A stretch of DNA of 64,000 bases from JAUZOB01 sp963692465 (GTDB lineage Bacteria > Bacteroidota > Bacteroidia > Bacteroidales > Prolixibacteraceae): assembly GCA_963692465.1 (NCBI GenBank), contig OY829943.1, forward strand, positions 2,542,001 to 2,606,000, read 5' to 3'. The notes beneath the pieces were generated by a model. It was not told where the DNA came from. It made no database searches and saw only the letters and a program-made list of their open reading frames with translations. Positions within the stretch are counted from its first letter, which is position 1; every line of letters starts with the position of its first letter. This document shows positions 59,158-64,000 of the stretch, one piece after another. Position numbers and translations under genes: made by a program.

Positions 59158-60270
59158 ATGAATCAGGAACTTCAAAATTTGATTGATATATCTCACTTTT
59201 ATGGACAGAATAAAGACTATGTAATTGCAGGGGGAGGGAATACTTCATTAAAGAATGAAGAGTATCTGTGGATCAAATCCAGTGGAATCGCACTGGCAGA
59301 TATAGATGAAAATGGTTTTGTTCTTTTGTCGCGTAAAGAATTGAGTAAAATTCTTGAAAAAAGCTATAGTAATAACCCTAAAATTAGGGAAGAACAAGTT
59401 AAAAATGATTTGAACAGCTGTATTCTTTCAGATAATGGGCGTCGCCCTTCTGTTGAAACATCATTGCATGATATCATGGATTTTAAATATGTGGTGCATA
59501 CGCACCCAACCTTGGTTAATGCATTAATGTGTTCATTGGAAGCGGAAAAATATACCCGAAAATTGTTTGGAGATGAGGCTCTTTTTGTTGAATATACAGA
59601 TCCTGGATATACCTTGTTTAAGAAAATTTACGATCGGAGTAAACTCTATAAGGAACAATTCGGTCGAAATCCTAATCTGATATTTTCTGAGAATCACGGA
59701 ATTTTTATCGCCGGAGATACAATCGGTGATGTAAAAGATATTTATACCAAAGTAGCAAATCGCATATTAGAAGCGATTCATGCAGTACTTCCTGATTCTG
59801 AATCATTGAAAGAACATCAATTAGCTGTACTGGCTGACGATCTTAGTCGTAAATTTGAACTGAAGACTAGTTCAAAATCCAGCCCTCTCATCTATTCATT
59901 TGTCCGTAATCGGGACGCATTTGAAGTTGTCAGTAAACCCTATACTCCCGATCATATTGTCTATTGCAAGTCGAAATATCTTTTTATTGAAGAACCTGAT
60001 ATAAATTTGTTAACACAAACAGTGTATCGGTTTAAAGAACTAAATGGTTATCTGCCCCGGGTAATTGCTGTGAAGGGGATGGGGCTAATCATCATGGAAG
60101 AAAATGAGAAAGCGGTGGAAACTGTTCTTGATTTATTTGAAAACATGATGAAAATAAGTACTCTGGCTTTATCTTTCGGTGGACCACAACCAATGAGTGC
60201 AATTCAGATTGCTTTTATTGATAATTGGGAAGTGGAAAATTACCGACGGAAGATAGCCCGTCAAAACTAA
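59158..60270 (+). CDS. Class II aldolase, probable rhamnulose-1-phosphate aldolase
   Basis: A 370-aa class II aldolase/adducin protein. The zinc site is intact: HTHP at about residue 118 and ENHG at about 181. A second region (SPLIYSFVRNRDAFEVVSKPYTPDHIVYCKSK) is shared with the aldolase half of bifunctional RhaE-type proteins; the dehydrogenase half of those enzymes is absent here. Start ATG 59158 directly follows an in-frame GTG. Its place between rhaA and the kinase supports cleavage of rhamnulose-1-phosphate to dihydroxyacetone phosphate and lactaldehyde, shared or competing with the aldolase at 61682. Confidence 0.75.
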   Translation: MNQELQNLIDISHFYGQNKDYVIAGGGNTSLKNEEYLWIKSSGIALADIDENGFVLLSRKELSKILEKSYSNNPKIREEQVKNDLNSCILSDNGRRPSVETSLHDIMDFKYVVHTHPTLVNALMCSLEAEKYTRKLFGDEALFVEYTDPGYTLFKKIYDRSKLYKEQFGRNPNLIFSENHGIFIAGDTIGDVKDIYTKVANRILEAIHAVLPDSESLKEHQLAVLADDLSRKFELKTSSKSSPLIYSFVRNRDAFEVVSKPYTPDHIVYCKSKYLFIEEPDINLLTQTVYRFKELNGYLPRVIAVKGMGLIIMEENEKAVETVLDLFENMMKISTLALSFGGPQPMSAIQIAFIDNWEVENYRRKIARQN

Positions 60271-60286
60271 TTATTGAAATTGAGAG

Positions 60287-61681
60287 ATGATGAAGAAAGT
60301 AATTGCAGTTTTTGATATAGGAAAGACTAATAAGAAAATTCTTCTTTTTGATAAAGATTTGCAAGTCGTTTATCAGAAAGAGGATAAACTTTCGGAAATA
60401 GTTGATGATGATGGCTTTGAATGTGATGATATTATCCGGATTGAAAGCTGGCTCAAAGAAACATTAGTAAATCTAATAAATGGAGGAGAGTTTGATATTC
60501 GGGCGGTCAATTTTTCAACCTACGGCGCATCTCTTGCTTATTTGGGTGAGAATGGCGAACGTCTTACTCCAATTTATAATTATCTGAAGCCAATGCCGGA
60601 AGGGGTCACCGATGACTTGTATGCCCGGTATGGCGGAGTTGCCGAATTTAGTCGTCAAACAGCTTCACCTGCGCTGGGACTCCTTAACTCTGGGTTACAG
60701 ATCTTGTGGCTGAAAAAGAACAAACCTGAAGTCTTTGCAAAAGTGAAGGATATTCTTCATTTTCCTCAGTATTTGTCTTACCTTTTTACCCAAAATGTTA
60801 CATCAGAATATACATCAATCGGTTGCCACACGACCATGTGGAATTTTGATAAGATGCAATATCATGAGTGGCTCGGGGAAGAAGGAATCGCATTACCGAA
60901 ACCTATTTCAAATTCAGAAACAACAAAAATACAATTGGCAGGGCATGATCTCGACATGGGAATTGGAATCCATGACAGTTCAGCTTCGCTTGTCCCTTAT
61001 ATCAAAGGATGTAAAGATCGTTTTGCACTTGTATCAACGGGAACATGGTGTATTAATATGAATCCGTTTAACCATGACCCGCTTACAGCCGAGCAGCTTC
61101 GTAAGGACTGTTTGTGTTTCATGAGTGTGGCACAGAAGCCGGTCAAATCATCCCGTTTATTTATGGGTTATATTCATGAGGTAAACAGTAAACGACTGAC
61201 CGAACATTTTAATGTTCCGGAGGATAGTTTCCGAAAGGTCCGAATTGATGAAACCATCTTATCCCGGCTCAATGTATGGACCATGGGACAACGGGTTTTC
61301 TTCAAACGGGGTGTTCCGGAAAACTATGTGGATGAGAAAGTCGATCTGTCCTTGTTTGACTCTTATGAAGAGGCATACCATCAGATGATGGTTGATTTGA
61401 CCTCCCTTTGTGTTGAGTCGCTTAATCTGGTGCTTTCGAAGAAGAACCCGGTACAAAATATATTTATTTCCGGAGGATTTGCCCGAAATGAGATATTTGT
61501 CCGCCTGATGGCCACAATCTATTCTGAATGTGAAGTCTATACTTCGGAGGTTGACAATTCAAGTGCCGTAGGAGCAGCCATGGTGGTATGGGATGCTCTT
61601 GATGAAGGAGAATTGCCGGGAACGGATTTAGGATTGAAGAAATGGGAACCTTTAAGTGATTTTAATATAGTTTCAAAATAA
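60287..61681 (+). CDS. FGGY-family carbohydrate kinase, probable L-rhamnulokinase
   Basis: A 464-aa FGGY/actin-fold kinase. VIAVFDIGKTNKKILLFD is the first phosphate loop, VNFSTYGASLAYL a sugar-site strand, LVSTGTWCINM the second nucleotide loop and NIFISGGFARNEIFVRLMA the adenosine motif. By position between rhaA and two aldolases it should phosphorylate L-rhamnulose; it does not look like the E. coli RhaB type at every motif, so no symbol is given. The stop is immediately followed by the next start codon. Confidence 0.82.
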   Translation: MMKKVIAVFDIGKTNKKILLFDKDLQVVYQKEDKLSEIVDDDGFECDDIIRIESWLKETLVNLINGGEFDIRAVNFSTYGASLAYLGENGERLTPIYNYLKPMPEGVTDDLYARYGGVAEFSRQTASPALGLLNSGLQILWLKKNKPEVFAKVKDILHFPQYLSYLFTQNVTSEYTSIGCHTTMWNFDKMQYHEWLGEEGIALPKPISNSETTKIQLAGHDLDMGIGIHDSSASLVPYIKGCKDRFALVSTGTWCINMNPFNHDPLTAEQLRKDCLCFMSVAQKPVKSSRLFMGYIHEVNSKRLTEHFNVPEDSFRKVRIDETILSRLNVWTMGQRVFFKRGVPENYVDEKVDLSLFDSYEEAYHQMMVDLTSLCVESLNLVLSKKNPVQNIFISGGFARNEIFVRLMATIYSECEVYTSEVDNSSAVGAAMVVWDALDEGELPGTDLGLKKWEPLSDFNIVSK

Positions 61682-62983
61682 ATGTTTATGAGTAAGTCAG
61701 AAAGTAAATTGATCCATCCAAGGGATCAGATTGTAGCGATTATTCGTCAAATCTACAAAAGAGGAATGACAACAACGTCCGGAGGGAATGTGTCTATCCT
61801 TGATGAAGATGGCGATATGTGGGTGACACCGGCTGGTATTGATAAAGGGACGCTTGAACCTCGTGACATTATCAGGGTAAAAAAAGATGGGACCATTGAA
61901 GGAATTCATAAACCGTCATCGGAATATCCTTTCCATCGTGCAATTTACAAAGTACGTCCGGATATTAAAGCCGTTATTCATGCACATCCGCCCGCATTGG
62001 TTTCTTTCAGTATCATTGGTGAGATTCCGAATACGAATGTTATTCCCCAGGCAAAATATATTTGCGGTCCTATTGGATTTGCACCCTATGCTTTACCGGG
62101 AAGTGACGAATTAGGTGGACTTATTTCGAAAGAATTCGCAAAACATTACAATGCTGTAATCATGGAGAACCATGGGACAGTTGTTGGAGGTGTTGATGTG
62201 AAGGACGCTTTTAGAAGATTTGAAACATTGGAATTCTGTGCCAGAACCATTATTAATGCAAAGACTCTCGCAAAGCCCAATTATTTAACAGACGAGAACA
62301 TTGATGCATTTGAAATGCAGATTCCAATCCTTCAACCCGAGATGGATGATGTTATTCACCCGTCAGACGAAAGAGAGAAAAGAGCAGAAATTGTTCGGCT
62401 TGTGAAAAGAGCATGTGAACAAGGGCTCATGATTAGTAGTTATGGAACTGTTTCCATGCGGTGGAGGAATAATGACTTCTTGATTACGCCGACTAATGTT
62501 ATGCGTTGGGACATTGCACTGGAGGATATTGTCCAGATTAAAGATGGAAAACGTGAGCCGGGTAAAGTTCCAAGTCGTTCAACATGGCTCCATCAGGAGA
62601 TCTATAGGAGAAATCCCGGAATTAACTCCATTATATTAACTCAGCCTCCTTATTTGATGGCTTATGGAGTTACCGACACTAAATTTGATGTGCGGACTAT
62701 TCCGGAAAGTTGGATCTTCTTGCAGGACGTACCGAGTGTTCCTTTTGGTTCTCATTTTAAAGGGAGCAATAAAGTATTGGATCTCATCGAACAAAAAGTT
62801 CCTGCAATACTGATTAAGAATGACTCATTCCTTGTAACAGGAGACCAGCTGATGCAGACCTTTGATCGGTTAGAGGTTGCAGAATTCAGTGCTAAATCTC
62901 TTATTATGGGGGCTCCAATGGGAAAACTGCATCCGATTACTGATGCAGAAATTGAAGATTTGCGTAAGAAATTTCTTAGCTAG
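61682..62983 (+). CDS. Tandem class II aldolase with a degenerate second domain
   Basis: A 433-aa protein made of two class II aldolase/adducin domains. Domain one (about 10-205) has the full zinc site: HAHP at ~100 and ENHG at ~162. Domain two (about 235-425) aligns along its whole length, but the matching positions read LTQP and KNDS, so the zinc ligands and the catalytic acid are gone. Domain one may be the rhamnulose-1-phosphate aldolase, with domain two structural or regulatory. It starts one base after the kinase stop; ATG 61688 is an alternative start. Confidence 0.8.
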   Translation: MFMSKSESKLIHPRDQIVAIIRQIYKRGMTTTSGGNVSILDEDGDMWVTPAGIDKGTLEPRDIIRVKKDGTIEGIHKPSSEYPFHRAIYKVRPDIKAVIHAHPPALVSFSIIGEIPNTNVIPQAKYICGPIGFAPYALPGSDELGGLISKEFAKHYNAVIMENHGTVVGGVDVKDAFRRFETLEFCARTIINAKTLAKPNYLTDENIDAFEMQIPILQPEMDDVIHPSDEREKRAEIVRLVKRACEQGLMISSYGTVSMRWRNNDFLITPTNVMRWDIALEDIVQIKDGKREPGKVPSRSTWLHQEIYRRNPGINSIILTQPPYLMAYGVTDTKFDVRTIPESWIFLQDVPSVPFGSHFKGSNKVLDLIEQKVPAILIKNDSFLVTGDQLMQTFDRLEVAEFSAKSLIMGAPMGKLHPITDAEIEDLRKKFLS

Positions 62984-63050
62984 ATTAATTTATTTTTTTT
63001 CATTAGATAAATCGTAAATTGTTTCATTGAAGCTCATGTCTTTTGTTAAA

Positions 63051-63082
63051 GGGGATTTCTAAAATGGAAATCCCCTTTTTTT
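63051..63082 (+). terminator. Terminator of the rhamnose operon
   Basis: GGGGATTTC (63051-63059) pairs perfectly with GAAATCCCC (63067-63075) around a 7-nt loop, followed by seven T residues. Confidence 0.92.
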
Positions 63083-63201
63083 GTGGATTAAACGTGGTAT
63101 AAATGAAGATGAGGGTCTGTTTTTAATAAAAAAGTAGAAAAAACACTTGATTTGATATTTTATTACCCCATTTGTTTACCCTTTTGTTATCCGTGTGGAA
63201 G

Positions 63202-63325
63202 TAGATTTGTCAATAGTAATTCCGAGGAATTATATGGGGTAATCAATCGGAAAACCAAAATCAATCCTGGGGTAAATCACTAAAGGCCGTTATTGGAAGA
63301 AATTCTAATAATGGCTTTTTTTTTT
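63202..63325 (+). ncRNA. Candidate small RNA with its own promoter and terminator
   Basis: TAGATTTG (63202-63209) fits the -7 consensus, with TTTG at 63183-63186 as a possible, closely spaced -33 element. A strong terminator ends the unit: GCCGTTATT (63286-63294) pairs with AATAATGGC (63307-63315), followed by ten T residues. In between are a short hairpin (TAATTC, loop CGAG, GAATTA) and two copies of a TGGGGTAA motif followed by TCA or ATCA. No reading frame of note. The transcript would be about 110 nt. Not matched to any RNA family I know. Confidence 0.4.
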
Positions 63326-64000
63326 GCTCTGGTTGGCTTAAGTTTAAATGGCGAATACTTTTTTTTGTGATTTACAATTAGGAATCCTTTGATTTCTTGG
63401 GTTCCAGTAATAACTTCTGAAGAGTTAAGTTACCTCTAACTGTAATATAAGGTGCGATGTTGGAATATTGCAGAGCTATTGCCGGGCTACATTAAAACCG
63501 TATTAAAGCTACCTGTCTAAGGTGGTTTATAGGTGGTTCCCAGGTGGTCTACAGGTGCTTAGCACCTATAAACCACCTGGGAACTTTTCTTTAGCCTTCC
63601 CGATGCTGTAGCTTAATGCTGCTCATGTAACGCTCTTGTGATGTTCAAGTAACGATCAAATATCAAACCAATACTATTTCATCAATATCCCGAAGCCAAA
63701 GTATGGAGCCATTGGCAAGTCGCTGATAGTGTCTCTTTGCATGCAAGTATCGCGTGATTAAACGGGAAAATAATCCTGCGGGTGGGTAATAGATGAGGCC
63801 TTAAACCTTATCTAACTTTAAATTTAATAAAAAAAGAAAGAAAAATATCGGATATTAAAGAATGATAAGTGAGAATTGGTATTTTTGGCCATTTAATATT
63901 ATAAGAGATTTTTGGACTAATTGTGTCGGGAGTGAAGCCCTAACAATTATATATTGTAAGAGAAAAAATAATAGAAGTACAAAATGATAGCAAGGATAAA
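63326..64000. other. Non-coding end region
   Basis: No convincing reading frame is seen on either strand. Besides the AGGTGG element it contains a TATTTTTG -7-like element (63880-63887). About 30 nt later there is a hairpin: TAATTGT (63918-63924) with ACAATTA (63943-63949), and GGG (63928-63930) with CCC (63938-63940). These may be the promoter and leader of a gene beyond the window. Composition is locally less AT-rich between 63480 and 63790 than in the flanks, which fits a repeat element. Confidence 0.45.
63521..63585. repeat. Nested inverted and direct repeats (AGGTGG element)
   Basis: Three AGGTGG units and one AGGTGC unit follow each other, then a complementary arm. GGTGGTTTATAGGTG (63521-63535) pairs with CACCTATAAACCACC (63563-63577). 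GTTCCCAGGTGGT (63536-63548) pairs with ACCACCTGGGAAC (63572-63584), overlapping the first arm, so the two stems are mutually exclusive. A small inner hairpin AGGTGC/GCACCT also forms. It looks like a dispersed structured repeat or a switchable hairpin rather than a gene. Confidence 0.6.

Noticed and set aside
63001..64000. Start of a new gene at the right end of the window
   Set aside because: A -7-like element and a leader hairpin are visible, but no start codon with a sustained frame occurs before 64000.

Overview
The window comes from a Bacteroidota genome, most likely Bacteroidales. The evidence is the 16S/23S sequence, promoter elements of the TAnnTTTG (-7) / TTG (-33) type, the short Bacteroidota form of NuoG, and many secreted glycoside hydrolases next to an AraC regulator. 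I do not assign a genus. The DNA is AT-rich and densely coding.

Layout. (1) 1-5182: an rRNA operon, 16S (5' end outside the window), tRNA-Ile(GAT), tRNA-Ala(TGC), a collapsed tRNA-like relic, 23S, 5S and a terminator. (2) 5391-8065: exported Fe/Mn superoxide dismutase, then a three-gene housekeeping operon (DUF2520 Rossmann protein, KdsC-like HAD phosphatase, Maf). (3) 8295-21306: a 14-gene complex I operon nuoA-N including the NADH module nuoEFG; nuoM carries a single-base frameshift as read here. (4) 21298-26900: a beta-propeller protein, a leucine-rich repeat protein, a ClpP, an ADP-forming acyl-CoA synthetase, a universal stress protein and an RRM RNA-binding protein. (5) 27147-62983: an AraC regulator and a large cluster for rhamnose-containing glycans. 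It holds three tandem GH20 hexosaminidases, GH78, GH78-like, GH106-like, GH31, GH127-like and GH2 enzymes, three secreted enzymes of unassigned family, an MFS transporter, and a rhamnose catabolic operon (rhaT, rhaA, aldolase, FGGY kinase, two-domain aldolase). No SusC/SusD pair lies in the window. (6) 62984-64000: about 1 kb with no supported gene, holding two terminators, a candidate small RNA and a nested inverted-repeat element.

The most interesting observation is a five-member family of operators in region 5. Each is a direct repeat of a CATTTTGTATAAA-like half-site spaced exactly 21 bp. A TAnnTTTG-like -7 element begins 33-34 nt after the start of the second half-site in every case, and the end of that half-site coincides with the -33 element. 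They sit before the GH/GH20 operon (next to the AraC gene), the GH106-like gene, the GH78-like gene, rhaT, and one place with no open reading frame (54893), where a terminator about 185 nt downstream suggests a co-regulated small RNA. This is the layout expected for one AraC-type activator controlling dispersed glycan-degrading and rhamnose-using units over about 28 kb.

How the genes work together (inference): secreted hydrolases trim a rhamnose- and N-acetylhexosamine-containing glycan, RhaT and perhaps the MFS protein import sugars, and RhaA, the kinase and the aldolase(s) convert L-rhamnose to dihydroxyacetone phosphate and lactaldehyde. No lactaldehyde reductase is visible in the window.
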